Source of the DNA: an uncultured Prevotella sp. | GTDB lineage: Bacteria > Bacteroidota > Bacteroidia > Bacteroidales > Bacteroidaceae | Direction: 5' to 3' | DNA: 64,000 bases | NCBI GenBank assembly: GCA_900770025.1 | Contig: CAAGIW010000013.1 | Span: forward strand, 62,001-126,000 | Shown here: one piece after another, positions 26,337-35,945 of the stretch | Layout of the letters: the number at the start of each line of letters is the position of its first letter | How positions within the stretch are numbered: position 1 is the first letter of the stretch | Notes under the pieces: generated by a model | Told to the model about the DNA's origin: nothing | Databases searched by the model: none | Seen by the model: the letters and a program-made list of their open reading frames with translations, nothing else | Program-made: the position numbers and the translations under genes

Positions 26337-27476
26337 TTAATTCTTCTTGATTTCTTTGAACATGGTCTTGGCCTTTGCCCAATACTCTCTGCCATAGATC
26401 ACCCATGCAGTAGATAGTGCAAAGCCCATGAAAGTCCAGATGATGAGCACCTTCTTGCGACTGTTGTCTGGCTTGAGCGGCACGGAGGCAGGCTGGATAA
26501 CAGCAAAGACGGGCTTCTCTTCTATCAGTTTGCCGCGAGCCATCTCTGCCTGTAACTTCGTCTGTGCGTAAAGTTCAGAAGCAATACGCAGTTCGTTGGA
26601 CAGGCGATTCCCCTCAGAGATGACAGCATTGAGAATCAGTCCTCGGTTGTTGTCTTGATAATCGGCGTATGCCTTGCTTGCTTTGAGATAGCGCTGGTGG
26701 CTCTCTTCTGCTATCTTTGTGTAGCTATTCAGGTTCTCACGTGCTTTCCGTGTACGATATTCGGTGACGTATTCGCGCAGGTGATTGCACACAGTGTCTG
26801 CCACTGTAGCGGCCACAACGGCGTTGTCCATCGTGACCTGAATGGTGGTCTCGCCGGTCTTTTTGTCCACCTCCACCTGTATCGCCTTGTTAAGGTATCT
26901 TACCAACTTGTCTTGTTCTTTGGTAAGCTGGAAGATGTTCACGCCCTTGTCTTCAGATTCCTCTTCGTCTTTGGATGAGAAGAGAGAGAATATGGGCTTG
27001 ATGACCGAGCCGATGACAGCTCCGATGGAGAACTTCTCGCGTGTGAGATAGCCCACAAGGGTGGTGTCTATGTCGTGTTTGGTATCGGTTATACGCATGT
27101 CGAACAGCCTGGTGACAAAGGGTGTAGATGCCACCATCTCAGGATACACTGTGACGTTGTAGGCATCAGACAAATTGCTCATGGCAATGTTGCTCAGTCC
27201 AAGCATGTCGGTGATGCTTCTGAACGAGGAGAATGAGGGTGTAGATTTTCCAAGTTCGGGAACCAAAGTCACTACAGAGGTATATCGACGAGTCATGGTG
27301 ATTGCAAAGATGAGGCCGAGCACCATGAAGAGTGCCGTTACTTTGATGATGAACTTTCTGCCCTTCCATGCCTTGGTGCACAGGTCTTTCCAGTCGATGC
27401 TCGATTCTTCGGTCATCTCGGGGCTATTCTCCCTTTCAATCTCTTGCAACACTTGCTTTATTTCTTCTTTATCCAT
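26337..27476 (-). CDS. Wzz-family polysaccharide chain-length / co-polymerase protein
   Basis: A protein of 379 residues with two membrane helices: one at about 42-60 (KVTALFMVLGLIFAITM) after a cytoplasmic N-terminus, and one at about 345-365 (VLIIWTFMGFALSTAWVIY). The long periplasmic part between them contains a coiled-coil stretch (about 240-330). This is the Wzz/PCP topology. The Pro-rich region before the second helix (IQPASVPLKP) is also typical. No tyrosine-kinase domain is fused. It pairs with the Wza-like gene 36 nt upstream to build an export channel for capsule or exopolysaccharide, but no glycosyltransferase cluster is next to it. Confidence 0.9.
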   Translation of the reverse strand: MDKEEIKQVLQEIERENSPEMTEESSIDWKDLCTKAWKGRKFIIKVTALFMVLGLIFAITMTRRYTSVVTLVPELGKSTPSFSSFRSITDMLGLSNIAMSNLSDAYNVTVYPEMVASTPFVTRLFDMRITDTKHDIDTTLVGYLTREKFSIGAVIGSVIKPIFSLFSSKDEEESEDKGVNIFQLTKEQDKLVRYLNKAIQVEVDKKTGETTIQVTMDNAVVAATVADTVCNHLREYVTEYRTRKARENLNSYTKIAEESHQRYLKASKAYADYQDNNRGLILNAVISEGNRLSNELRIASELYAQTKLQAEMARGKLIEEKPVFAVIQPASVPLKPDNSRKKVLIIWTFMGFALSTAWVIYGREYWAKAKTMFKEIKKN

Positions 27477-27512
27477 TCTTTTGCAGTTCTATTCTGTTAG
27501 TTTGTCGGGTCG

Positions 27513-29924
27513 CTATTTCATGGTATTGATGAGAGAGGCTATCACAGCAAGCATAGATACGGAGGTGCTGACGGTGGATAGGGTGGTGGCAAGGTTCCAC
27601 TGGCTCTTGGCTTTCTGTGGCACGATAATCTTGGAACCACCAATAATCTCCTTGGCACTTGCACTTCTGCCCAGTTCCTTGATATGGCCGTTGGGGTAGA
27701 GGATAAAGGTGCCGCTCTTGCGTGCACGCTCGGCATATCCGCCGGCTTCGCTGATGTAGCCTTTCAGGTTCATCTTGGGGTCATACACAATAGCATTGGG
27801 CTTTCTTACAGAACCAGACACGCTCACGGTGGTCATGAGTTGGGGGATGATGATAACGTCACCGTCGTGGAGCACGGGGTCGATAGCAGTATGCGGGTGC
27901 TTCATTATCTCCACGAGGTCGATACCCACGGGATAGGTCCTGGTCACTTCGGGCACCACGATGGAGTCGTTGCCAGACACCTTGTTGTTGCTCACCACCA
28001 TAGCCATCAGTTCCTTGGCCTGCAGATACTCCTCATAGGTGAGTTGGCGTTCGAGACGTGCACCCTCAAGATAGGCAAACTCTGTAAGTCCGCCGGCCTG
28101 CTTGATGACATCAGAGAGGCGTTCGTTGCGTTCGTTGAGGGCATAGTTGCCTTCAAACTCTACCTCACCGTTGATGGTGACATTGATTTTCTGGGTATAT
28201 CCGGGAGAACGGCGTACAAACACCTGATCATAGGGTTCCAGTACAAAGCCCTGTTCGCCTTCAACCACAAAGCCGTCTTTCACGCTGAACGTATAGGTCT
28301 TGGATATCTCTTTCTGCTTCTTGGCACATTTTTTGTCATTGAGGCGGCGGGTTACATCCACGCGCACAGTAGAAGCTGCCTCAGTAAGACCGCCAGCCAT
28401 GATGATGAGGTCTTCGAGCTTTGTGTTGTCTGCGTAAGGGAATATACCAGGAGCATACACTTCCCCGTTGATCTCAAGCGTTCCCTTTGCCTCTAAATCG
28501 TAGATGCTGGGGACAAAAAGCACATCGTTCTTCTGTAGTGCAATGTCGGGTTCCGTTCCATCAAGAATGCCCTTGGTGTTTACAGAGATGATTTCTAACT
28601 TCTTGTCGGGGTTCTCACGGTGCAGTACGCTGCGGTTGGTAAAGGCCTCTTCAAGAAGTCCGTCGGCTTTCAGAATAAGATCACGCACCGTGCTGATATC
28701 CTGTCCAATGGCATAGTAACCGGGGCGATATACGGCACCCTTTATCTCCACCCTGTTGTCGTAGCGGTCGAGGATGGCACCTACACTCACAGTGTCGCCA
28801 TCTTTTACCTTGAACTCGCTATATTGCATTTCATCTACTGTGCAGATGGTCTTTTCCTTGCTTTTGCTGCGCTCCACGGTGATGGCCGAGGTGTAGGCAT
28901 CATTAGTGAAACCTCCTGCATAGTTGATAAGAGTAGCTACAGTCTCAGAACTCTTCATCTCATAGTACATGGGGCGTTTGATTTTTCCCTGTATCAGTAC
29001 AAGTGCTTCGTAGGGACTGGCAAGAATCACGTCGCCCTCCTGCAATCGGATGTCTGTATGAGACCTTCCGTGAATGAGGTAGTCATAAACGTCAATGGTG
29101 GCGATGGTTCGTCCGCCGCGTACCACCTTGATGTTGCGCAAACTACCAATGGGACTGATGCCACCTGCCTTGTAGAGCGCATGGAACACCGTGCTGAATG
29201 AAGACAGGGCGTAGGTGCCGGGATGAGCCACTTCGCCCATGATGTTCACCTGAATGGTGCGTATCTGGCCCAGACTCACCTTTACGTTGGTGCTCAAGTC
29301 AACGTTGGCAGTCTTCATGCCAGAGTATATCTTGCTCAGTTTGGCGCGTATTCTGCTGCTTGCTGCCTGTACGGTGAGCCCGTTTACGGCTATCGGACCC
29401 ACATCGGGAATGGTGATATAACCATCGGGTGTCACTTTCTGTACGATGTTTGCCTCACTGGCTCCCCACACCTCAATAACCACTTGGTCGCCGGGACCGA
29501 GACGGTAGTCTGTAGGAGTGGCAATGTTCATGCTGGGCTCAAAGGTGAGACTGCTGGTGCGGAAGATGTCGCGTCCGAATACTTTTACGCGGTCCTTAGG
29601 TGCAGCCAATTCCTTGTTAGTGTCTTGTGCCGAGGATGTGCTGTCACGCTTTTCTATTCTTGTGCGTTGGGTATCGATGTCTCCGTTACCGCTAATCTCT
29701 TTGGAAAGGCTTTGCTGCTGTTCATATTTCTCCTTGATACGGAGTAACTGTTCTTTGTTAACTCCCTTGATGAGCAGCTCCTGATAAAGTTGTTTCTGGG
29801 TTTTACCCTGCTTTACACCACTTTTCACATATTCAATGACGGCTTCGTCACTCATCGACTGGGCAAAGGTGGCGACGGGCATCATCAATGTGAGCAAAAG
29901 AAATAACAAAATTTTTTTCTTCAT
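27513..29924 (-). CDS. Wza-like polysaccharide export protein with multiple SLBB domains
   Basis: A protein of 803 residues with a signal peptide (MKKKILLFLLLTLMMPVATFAQ). After a helical N-terminal stretch (to about 120) comes the Poly_export domain (about 135-220, with DYRLGPGDQVVIEVWG). A series of SLBB beta-grasp repeats follows, with phrases such as NIMGEVAHPGTYALSS, QGKIKRPMYYEM, KGAVYRPGYYAIG, NGEVYAPGIFPYAD and NGEVEFEGNYAL. The C-terminal tail has a hydrophobic end (VSTSVSMLAVIASLIN). In the family, this forms the periplasm-spanning outer-membrane polysaccharide channel. It is longer than Wza of E. coli (about 380 residues) because of extra SLBB repeats, which is usual in Bacteroidota. 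Confidence 0.92.
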   Translation of the reverse strand: MKKKILLFLLLTLMMPVATFAQSMSDEAVIEYVKSGVKQGKTQKQLYQELLIKGVNKEQLLRIKEKYEQQQSLSKEISGNGDIDTQRTRIEKRDSTSSAQDTNKELAAPKDRVKVFGRDIFRTSSLTFEPSMNIATPTDYRLGPGDQVVIEVWGASEANIVQKVTPDGYITIPDVGPIAVNGLTVQAASSRIRAKLSKIYSGMKTANVDLSTNVKVSLGQIRTIQVNIMGEVAHPGTYALSSFSTVFHALYKAGGISPIGSLRNIKVVRGGRTIATIDVYDYLIHGRSHTDIRLQEGDVILASPYEALVLIQGKIKRPMYYEMKSSETVATLINYAGGFTNDAYTSAITVERSKSKEKTICTVDEMQYSEFKVKDGDTVSVGAILDRYDNRVEIKGAVYRPGYYAIGQDISTVRDLILKADGLLEEAFTNRSVLHRENPDKKLEIISVNTKGILDGTEPDIALQKNDVLFVPSIYDLEAKGTLEINGEVYAPGIFPYADNTKLEDLIIMAGGLTEAASTVRVDVTRRLNDKKCAKKQKEISKTYTFSVKDGFVVEGEQGFVLEPYDQVFVRRSPGYTQKINVTINGEVEFEGNYALNERNERLSDVIKQAGGLTEFAYLEGARLERQLTYEEYLQAKELMAMVVSNNKVSGNDSIVVPEVTRTYPVGIDLVEIMKHPHTAIDPVLHDGDVIIIPQLMTTVSVSGSVRKPNAIVYDPKMNLKGYISEAGGYAERARKSGTFILYPNGHIKELGRSASAKEIIGGSKIIVPQKAKSQWNLATTLSTVSTSVSMLAVIASLINTMK

Positions 29925-30042
29925 AACTGTATGTTCTTGTGGTGGGTTCTTGGAAAGCCACCGAAGTTTTTATGTTTCCTGTATTCGTTCCTGATGGGAA
30001 CTTGTTCCCGTAGTATTGTTTGAAATGCTTCAAAATTCCGTG

Positions 30043-30050
30043 CAAAGGTA
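30043..30050 (-). promoter_or_regulatory. Promoter -7 element of the wza-wzz operon
   Basis: TACCTTTG on the minus strand, about 120 nt upstream of the wza-like start; TTG at good spacing was not found. Confidence 0.5.
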
Positions 30051-30177
30051 TGAAAAAGAATTCAGACGACCTAAGAATCTTTGTCCTATATTTTTATACA
30101 GCGCACATCTGTGCTATACCAAGGTGCTCTTGAGGGGGGAGGATTGTTTTCTGTCTGCGGCTTGGCGGTTCTCCTTT

Positions 30178-31242
30178 TCAGTGGATTCCTTTTTGGTTGA
30201 GGGCTTCCGTATATCGCTTGGCGTTGCTGACGTGCTCCTTATAGGTGGCGGCAAAGTTGTGCGTGCCCGAGAAGTCTTCTTTGGCACACATATATAAATA
30301 GTCGTGGTTCACGTGATTCAGCACGGCATCGATACCCTGGATAGAGGCAATCTTGATGGGCCCAGGGGGGAGTCCAGGGTATTTGTAGGTGTTGTATGGG
30401 CTGTCGATAGTGAGCAACTTGTGGTAGATTCTCCTAAGTTTGAAGTCTTGGTGGGCGAACTTCACCGTGGGATCTGCCTGCAGCGGCATTCCATTCGGGT
30501 ATTCGGCGGTGCGGCATTTCAAACGGTTCAGATACATGCCGGCAATCATTGGCTTCTCTCCGTTGTTGCTTGTCTCTTCATCTATGATGCTTGCCAGCGT
30601 GGCTATCTCTGTGGGTGTCATGCCCATGCTTTTGGCTTTCCCCTGTCTGTCTTTCTGTTTCCAGAAGTTGGCGTGCTCTTTCACCATCCTTTTGATGAAG
30701 GCTTCCACGTCGGTGTTCCAATAGATGCTGTAGGTGTTGGGTATGAACAGGGCCGGAATGCTCTGTGTGGTATATCCTAACTCGGCGCAGATGCTGCTGT
30801 CGTTGAGCAGGTTGATGAAGTCGGTACTGTCTTTCATCATCTTCTTTCCAAGGAAACCGGCCAATCTTTCCTTGGTCTTTACTTCTGGAATAGTGAGGTT
30901 GATGGGCTCCTGAACACCGTTTTTCAGATGTCTCAACACTTCAAATGCGCCTTCTGAAGGCTGTATGGCATATCGGCCTGTCTTGATGTTGCAGGTGTAA
31001 TCCCAGTGGCGTGCCAAAGTACCGAACCCCGCTCTGCCGTGTCTGTTGCTGATAACTGAGATTTTTGTATAGACGGAGTCGATGTCATCGTCTTCATCAA
31101 TATACAGGTAAGCGGTCTCTTGTTGCTTGCTGATAGGACTGAAGAAGTAATAATAAGTAAGTCCTATGACGGCAATGCCCAAAACTGCCAAGGTGTAGAG
31201 ATAGACCTTGGTGTTGGAAATGGAGTGAATCATTCTCTTCAT
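30178..31242 (-). CDS. mltG: Endolytic murein transglycosylase MltG
   Basis: A protein of 354 residues with one N-terminal membrane helix (about 13-35, VYLYTLAVLGIAVIGLTYYYFF) and a periplasmic YceG domain. Family stretches are FIPNTYSIYW, LASIIDEETSN (catalytic Glu region, about 216-225), GMYLNRL, PLQADPTVKFA and YNTYKYPGLPPGPI. MltG cuts nascent glycan strands close to the membrane and sets their length. The DEET form replaces the VEKE of E. coli, so the exact catalytic residue should be read from an alignment. It has its own upstream promoter element and diverges from the HAD gene. Confidence 0.95.
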   Translation of the reverse strand: MKRMIHSISNTKVYLYTLAVLGIAVIGLTYYYFFSPISKQQETAYLYIDEDDDIDSVYTKISVISNRHGRAGFGTLARHWDYTCNIKTGRYAIQPSEGAFEVLRHLKNGVQEPINLTIPEVKTKERLAGFLGKKMMKDSTDFINLLNDSSICAELGYTTQSIPALFIPNTYSIYWNTDVEAFIKRMVKEHANFWKQKDRQGKAKSMGMTPTEIATLASIIDEETSNNGEKPMIAGMYLNRLKCRTAEYPNGMPLQADPTVKFAHQDFKLRRIYHKLLTIDSPYNTYKYPGLPPGPIKIASIQGIDAVLNHVNHDYLYMCAKEDFSGTHNFAATYKEHVSNAKRYTEALNQKGIH

Positions 31243-31281
31243 GGTGCTGTTATGAATAGGTCAGGTGCAGCTTAACTTCTG

Positions 31282-31289
31282 CAAAGGTA
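31282..31289 (-). promoter_or_regulatory. Promoter -7 element of mltG
   Basis: TACCTTTG on the minus strand, 40 nt upstream of the mltG start. Confidence 0.5.
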
Positions 31290-31331
31290 TAAAAAAACAG
31301 AATCATATCGTCTGATTTGCGCAGAAATGTA

Positions 31332-31339
31332 TAACTTTG
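31332..31339 (+). promoter_or_regulatory. Promoter -7 element of the HAD phosphatase gene
   Basis: TAACTTTG on the plus strand, 29 nt upstream of the start codon at 31368. Confidence 0.55.
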
Positions 31340-31367
31340 CATTGGATTTATAAGGCAAAAAGAGGTT

Positions 31368-32033
31368 ATGGATAATGGATTGGCGCTTTCAGGGTTTGAT
31401 ACCTTCATCTTCGATTTGGACGGCACACTGCTCAACTCCTTGCAGGATTTGGCGTTGAGTACTAACTGGGCTTTGCAGCAGAACGGCTTTCCGTGTCACA
31501 CTAAGGACAGCATTCGTATGTTTGTGGGCAACGGAGTGAGAAAACTGATGGAGCGTGCCTTGCCCTCAGATGTGGATGACAAGACCTTTCAAAAGGTGTT
31601 TGATGATTTCAGACAACATTATCTTGTGCATTCCTTAGACAACACTCTGCCGTATGAGGGCATCATCCCTTTGCTACAGAATCTTGCAGGGCGGCAGAAG
31701 CATATTGCCGTGGCAAGCAACAAACTGCAGGCGGGAGTGACCCTGTTGAATCAACGTTTCTTTTCTGAGTATATCCCTTTGGCCATCGGCGAGAGCACAG
31801 AGATGCCCAAAAAGCCGGCACCGCAAATGCTGTTATATGCTGCCGACTACTTCCGGACTCCGCTCGACAAATGCCTTTACATCGGAGACAGTGATGTGGA
31901 TATTGCCACGGCAGGGAATTGCGGAATGACTTGTCTGAGCGTACTTTGGGGATTCCGTGACAGGGAATTCCTGATACGGCATGGAGCTACGCATTTTGCA
32001 ACGACACCCTACGAGATGATGTCGCAGCTTTGA
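31368..32033 (+). CDS. HAD-superfamily phosphatase, phosphoglycolate phosphatase-like
   Basis: A protein of 221 residues. HAD motif I is FDLDGTLLNS (about 14-23). An alpha-helical cap of subclass I follows. Motif II is IAVASNKLQAG, motif III is the Lys in KKPAPQML, and motif IV is YIGDSDVDIATA. The order and size match the Gph/PGP group, which removes phosphate from 2-phosphoglycolate or similar small phosphoesters; other small substrates are possible. It is a single gene, convergent with the response regulator, with a 53-bp gap that holds nothing notable. Confidence 0.88.
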   Translation: MDNGLALSGFDTFIFDLDGTLLNSLQDLALSTNWALQQNGFPCHTKDSIRMFVGNGVRKLMERALPSDVDDKTFQKVFDDFRQHYLVHSLDNTLPYEGIIPLLQNLAGRQKHIAVASNKLQAGVTLLNQRFFSEYIPLAIGESTEMPKKPAPQMLLYAADYFRTPLDKCLYIGDSDVDIATAGNCGMTCLSVLWGFRDREFLIRHGATHFATTPYEMMSQL

Positions 32034-32086
32034 AAACGCCACATGCAGGTTGAACGTAGGATGTTTATGCGGCGCAGTGCGGCACA

Positions 32087-32791
32087 TTATTCTATGGTGT
32101 GCTCGTCAAAATATCGCTGTACATCCTCTTTGTAGGAGTCTGAGATGGGCAGGTACTGGTTGTTGATGACCACTCGCATCCTTACGACAGAAGAAGCTTT
32201 GTTCATGTTGACAATGTAAGAGCGGTGTATGCGCAGAAAGTCTGGCTTGGGCAGATAGTCTTCTAAACTCTTCATGTTGATAAGTGACATGATTTTCTGT
32301 CCGTTCTCCAAATAAAAGCGCACGTAGTCTTTCTGCCCTTCTACATATAATATGTCGTCAAACTGTATGCGTTGCAACTGATAGTCGCTCTTGACAAACA
32401 CGAATTTGCTCTTGTTGTCTGCCTTTTCGCTTTTGATGAAGTGTTCCAAAGCCTTGGAGGCTGCATTGAAGAAGTCCTCATAGGAGATAGGTTTCAGCAG
32501 GTAGTCGATGGCCGACACCTTGAAACCCTCGATGGCATATTGGGAAAAGGCGGTGGTAAAGATGATTTTTGTTTGTGCAGGCAGAATCTTGGCAAACTCG
32601 ATACCGCTCAGTTCAGGCATCTGAATGTCTAAGAACACCAGATTGATACCGCCGTTCCGTATGTCTTTCATGGCCGTGAGCGCACTGTTATATACTCCCG
32701 CCAGTTGCAGGAAAGGCGTTTTTTCAACGTAGGTACGAAGCAGTTCTGCTGCCAATGGCTCGTCATCAATGATAATACACTTCAGCGTCAT
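32087..32791 (-). CDS. LytTR-family response regulator
   Basis: A protein of 234 residues. An N-terminal receiver domain has the acidic pair DDEP (9-12), the phosphoacceptor Asp55 in VFLDIQMPE and Lys in YLLKPISYEDF. The C-terminal LytTR DNA-binding domain starts near 135 (VKSDYQLQRIQFDDILYVEG) and includes FLRIHRSYIVNM. It is the last gene of the efflux operon, following the histidine kinase with a 91-nt gap, and very likely is the kinase's partner. Confidence 0.95.
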   Translation of the reverse strand: MTLKCIIIDDEPLAAELLRTYVEKTPFLQLAGVYNSALTAMKDIRNGGINLVFLDIQMPELSGIEFAKILPAQTKIIFTTAFSQYAIEGFKVSAIDYLLKPISYEDFFNAASKALEHFIKSEKADNKSKFVFVKSDYQLQRIQFDDILYVEGQKDYVRFYLENGQKIMSLINMKSLEDYLPKPDFLRIHRSYIVNMNKASSVVRMRVVINNQYLPISDSYKEDVQRYFDEHTIE

Positions 32792-32882
32792 AGTGGTACG
32801 TTTTAGTCGGTTTAAAATGAATGATGATGGTCTCTGTATGTTCTTTCTTCGTTTCTTTTACTGTTCTTTTCCCGTTTTTGCC

Positions 32883-33896
32883 TCATACTGTTTCAATGAT
32901 GATGGCAGAATGGTAGATGTTGTCTGGTGTGGTTCCGTGCGTCCATGAGTGCTTTCCAGGATAACTCAGTTGTAGCCTTTTCTCCACTTGAGCCAAACCA
33001 ATGCCATGACCGCTCTTGTCTGCCGCCCCCTTGGGGAAGTTGGAGTTGTCGATGACGCAGGTAATCTGTTGCTTGTCAGAGGCAATTTCTATATGGATGA
33101 ACGACTTGCCAGTGGGGGATACACCGTGCTTGAAGGCGTTTTCTACCAAAGAGATGAGCAGCATGGGGGCTATCTTCGCTTCTGGATTGGTGTTGTTTAT
33201 CTTCAGACTGATGTCCACATCCTTGGGTAATCTTATCTTCATCAGGTTGATATAGCTGGTGATGAAATTGATTTCCTCATCTAACGGAATCCACTGTTGC
33301 TGGTTGTTGTACAGGATGTGCCTCAGCAGTTTGCTCAGTTCCAGCAGTGCCCACTGTGCCTTTTCCCTGTCTAAGGTTATCAAAGCATAGATGTTGTTGA
33401 GCGTGTTCAGCAGGAAGTGTGGTTTGATTTGTGCCCTCAGATTCTTCAGTTCAGCCTCGTTGCGTGCCGCTTCTGATTGTTGCCATCGTGTGGCCAGCAC
33501 AATGGTACAGGCCACTGTGGCGGTGACGGCAAGGTTGAAGATGTCGCGGAGGAGGAAGAACAGTCTGTCCAAAGTGGGTGGAGGAACGTCGTGCTCAAAG
33601 CCTTCAAAATGCTCGCTGTGCATGAAGTTTATCCACAAATGCACGATGACGCCCAATGCAAGGATGAGAATGGTGTTCAGAATCCAGAAGTAGTTCTTCT
33701 TTCTGCTCAGCAGGTATTTGGGAGTAAGGCAGATGTAGTTGGCATAGAACACTATCATCTGCAGACATGTGGGTACAAGGGATGCGGCATAAAATGCCGG
33801 TTGCAGGTCGTGCCCGTGGTTCAGGAACGTGAGAGGGGTGATGTAAATCATGAACCAGATGGTCACGTGGAGCCATATCATCCTTGTATTATTCAT
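32883..33896 (-). CDS. LytS/YehU-type sensor histidine kinase
   Basis: A protein of 337 residues with four hydrophobic segments in the first ~135 residues and no large sensory loop. The His_kinase domain holds the phosphoacceptor His160 in AQIKPHFLLNTLNNIYAL, the N box in SLVENAFKHG, and the GHGIGLAQVEKRL glycine box. It overlaps the ABC permease gene by 8 bp, so it is coupled to the transporter that it may regulate or sense through. The partner LytTR regulator follows. Confidence 0.94.
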   Translation of the reverse strand: MNNTRMIWLHVTIWFMIYITPLTFLNHGHDLQPAFYAASLVPTCLQMIVFYANYICLTPKYLLSRKKNYFWILNTILILALGVIVHLWINFMHSEHFEGFEHDVPPPTLDRLFFLLRDIFNLAVTATVACTIVLATRWQQSEAARNEAELKNLRAQIKPHFLLNTLNNIYALITLDREKAQWALLELSKLLRHILYNNQQQWIPLDEEINFITSYINLMKIRLPKDVDISLKINNTNPEAKIAPMLLISLVENAFKHGVSPTGKSFIHIEIASDKQQITCVIDNSNFPKGAADKSGHGIGLAQVEKRLQLSYPGKHSWTHGTTPDNIYHSAIIIETV

Positions 33897-35127
33897 ATCT
33901 CAGTGCTTCTATTGGGTCCAACTTGGCTGCTTTCTTTGCCGGATACCAGCCAAAGAATATGCCAGTAATGGTGCATACTGCAAAACTCATCACGATGGTC
34001 CAGGGCTGGATGCTGATGGGCCAATGGGCAAAGGTGTTGACACACTGTGAGGCTGTGATGCCCAATATCACGCCAATGATGCCGCCGGTGACACTCAAAA
34101 GAATGGCCTCTATCAGAAACTGTGACAGGATGTCGATGCCGCGGGCTCCCACACTCATTCGCAAACCTATCTCGCGTGTGCGCTCGGTCACACTTACATA
34201 CATGATGTTCATAATGCCGATACCGCCCACTATGAGTGATATGCCGGCCACACATCCTAACAAGATGGTGAGCATGTCGGTGGTGGAGTTCATCATGGAG
34301 GCCAATTCTTCTTGCGAACGGATGTTGAAGTCGTCTGCCTCTGCCTCGCTGGTGGCAGTGGCTTCCTTCAGTCTGTGGTTCTTGCGCAGTATGGCTGTTA
34401 TCTCTTCAGTGGCTTTTTCCGTCACCCCCTCGGTGATTGCAGAGCATTGGATGCCCCCCAAATAGGTTTGTGCCAATATGCGTTTCATCACAGATGTGTA
34501 GGGGGCTATCACCAAATCGTCCTGATCCATTCCCATGGAGTTGTAACCTTTCTTTTTCAGCACACCGATAACTCTGAATGGAATAGAGTTGAAGCGCACC
34601 ACCTTGCCTATAGGACTGGTTCCATTGGGGAACAGTTTGTCAATCACCGTTTGCCCTAAAATGCACACCTTGGCACTCGACTTTATCTCTTGTTCTGTGA
34701 ACGACACTCCTTCCGAAATGGATAGTTGTCTGATTTCAAAGTATTCCTCATTGACTCCGTAGATGGTTGAGGGGGTGTTTTCGTTGCCGTAGATAAATTG
34801 TCCACTCTTGTTGACCACCGGACTCACAGCCTTGAGATACTTGCAATCGTTCTTGATGCTTTCGTAGTCGGTCAGTTTCAAGGTCTCCATGGATGATGCG
34901 TCTTGCCTCACACCGCCCCTTCGGTCGGCTCCCGGCCCAATCATAATCATGTTGGAGCCCATTTCAGCAATGTTTGCCTGGATGCTTTGCTTGGTGCCTT
35001 GGCCTATGGCGAGCATGGTGATGACCGCTGCAATGCCGATGATGATGCCTAAAGCGGTGAGAACGGAGCGTGTCTTGTTGGCGGCAATTGCCTTGATGGC
35101 TATTTTGAATAGGTTGGAATAGTTCAT
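33889..35127 (-). CDS. MacB/FtsX-type ABC transporter permease
   Basis: A protein of 412 residues. The first membrane helix is at about 20-42 (SVLTALGIIIGIAAVITMLA), followed by a MacB-type periplasmic core domain (about 45-285). Three further helices lie at about 290-312, 340-365 and 375-400 (LLGCVAGISLIVGGIGIMNIM, IEAILLSVTGGIIGVILG). The short motif TRTREIGLRMSVGAR-like (TERTREIGLRMSVGA) is the typical cytoplasmic coupling loop. It works with the ATPase, adaptor and TolC encoded just upstream in a tripartite efflux or export pump; the substrate is unknown. Confidence 0.93.
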   Translation of the reverse strand: MNYSNLFKIAIKAIAANKTRSVLTALGIIIGIAAVITMLAIGQGTKQSIQANIAEMGSNMIMIGPGADRRGGVRQDASSMETLKLTDYESIKNDCKYLKAVSPVVNKSGQFIYGNENTPSTIYGVNEEYFEIRQLSISEGVSFTEQEIKSSAKVCILGQTVIDKLFPNGTSPIGKVVRFNSIPFRVIGVLKKKGYNSMGMDQDDLVIAPYTSVMKRILAQTYLGGIQCSAITEGVTEKATEEITAILRKNHRLKEATATSEAEADDFNIRSQEELASMMNSTTDMLTILLGCVAGISLIVGGIGIMNIMYVSVTERTREIGLRMSVGARGIDILSQFLIEAILLSVTGGIIGVILGITASQCVNTFAHWPISIQPWTIVMSFAVCTITGIFFGWYPAKKAAKLDPIEALRYE

Positions 35128-35160
35128 CGCTGTGTTCTTTATGGCATGATGATGGTAGGT

Positions 35161-35919
35161 TTATTCGTCCGCATTAACAGGCAGTGCTGCCAGTCCTTCT
35201 GCAGCCGAAAGGATGTTCTCGTTGATGGTGTCTGAGATAACCTTCCCGTCTTTGAGCAGTATGTTCCTGCTTGAATAGTTGGCTATATCGGGGTTGTGGG
35301 TCACAAAAATGATGGTGCGCCCCTCCTGATGCAACTTTTGGAAAAGTACCAATATCTCGAAAGAGGTTCTCGTGTCAAGGTTTCCTGTGGCTTCGTCTGC
35401 CAGTATCACAGCGGGTTCGTTGACTAATGCACGGGCTATTGCCACACGTTGCATCTGTCCGCCCGACATCTGGTTTGACTTGTGGTAGAGTCTGTTTTCC
35501 AGTCCCACCGCTTTAAGCGCATCTATGGCACGCCTGCGTCTTTCCGCTGCACTGATGTCTTTGTTGTACATCAGAGGCAATTCCACATTCTCCACGCTCG
35601 TAGTTTTAGCCAGCAGGTTATAGTTCTGGAAGATGAAGCCTATCTTCTTGTTGCGAAGTACGGCCCTTTGCGACTTTGACATGTTGCGCACAGAGATGCC
35701 GTCGAGGATATAGTCTCCTTCCGAGGGCGTGTCTAAGCAACCTAATTGGTTGAGTAGTGTGGATTTGCCAGAACCTGATTTGCCCATGATGGTCACAAAT
35801 TCTCCCTCTCTTATCTGGAACGACACGCCTTTCAGTGCATGCACCACTTCGTCACCCACCGTGAAATTGCGCCTCACGTTGCGCAACTCGATCACCACTT
35901 TGTCTGATTTGTTTTCCAT
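35161..35919 (-). CDS. MacB/LolD-type ABC transporter ATP-binding protein
   Basis: A protein of 252 residues from ATG 35919 (MENKSDKVVIELRNV); a TTG five codons upstream is an alternative. Walker A is GKSGSGKSTLL, Q-loop IFQNYNLL, signature MSGGQMQRVAIARAL, Walker B VILADEATGNLD and H-loop FVTHN. It powers the FtsX-like permease encoded 33 nt downstream. The gap from the adaptor gene is 26 nt. Confidence 0.94.
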   Translation of the reverse strand: MENKSDKVVIELRNVRRNFTVGDEVVHALKGVSFQIREGEFVTIMGKSGSGKSTLLNQLGCLDTPSEGDYILDGISVRNMSKSQRAVLRNKKIGFIFQNYNLLAKTTSVENVELPLMYNKDISAAERRRRAIDALKAVGLENRLYHKSNQMSGGQMQRVAIARALVNEPAVILADEATGNLDTRTSFEILVLFQKLHQEGRTIIFVTHNPDIANYSSRNILLKDGKVISDTINENILSAAEGLAALPVNADE

Positions 35920-35945
35920 GATGTGCTTGGTCAAAGGGTTGTCTG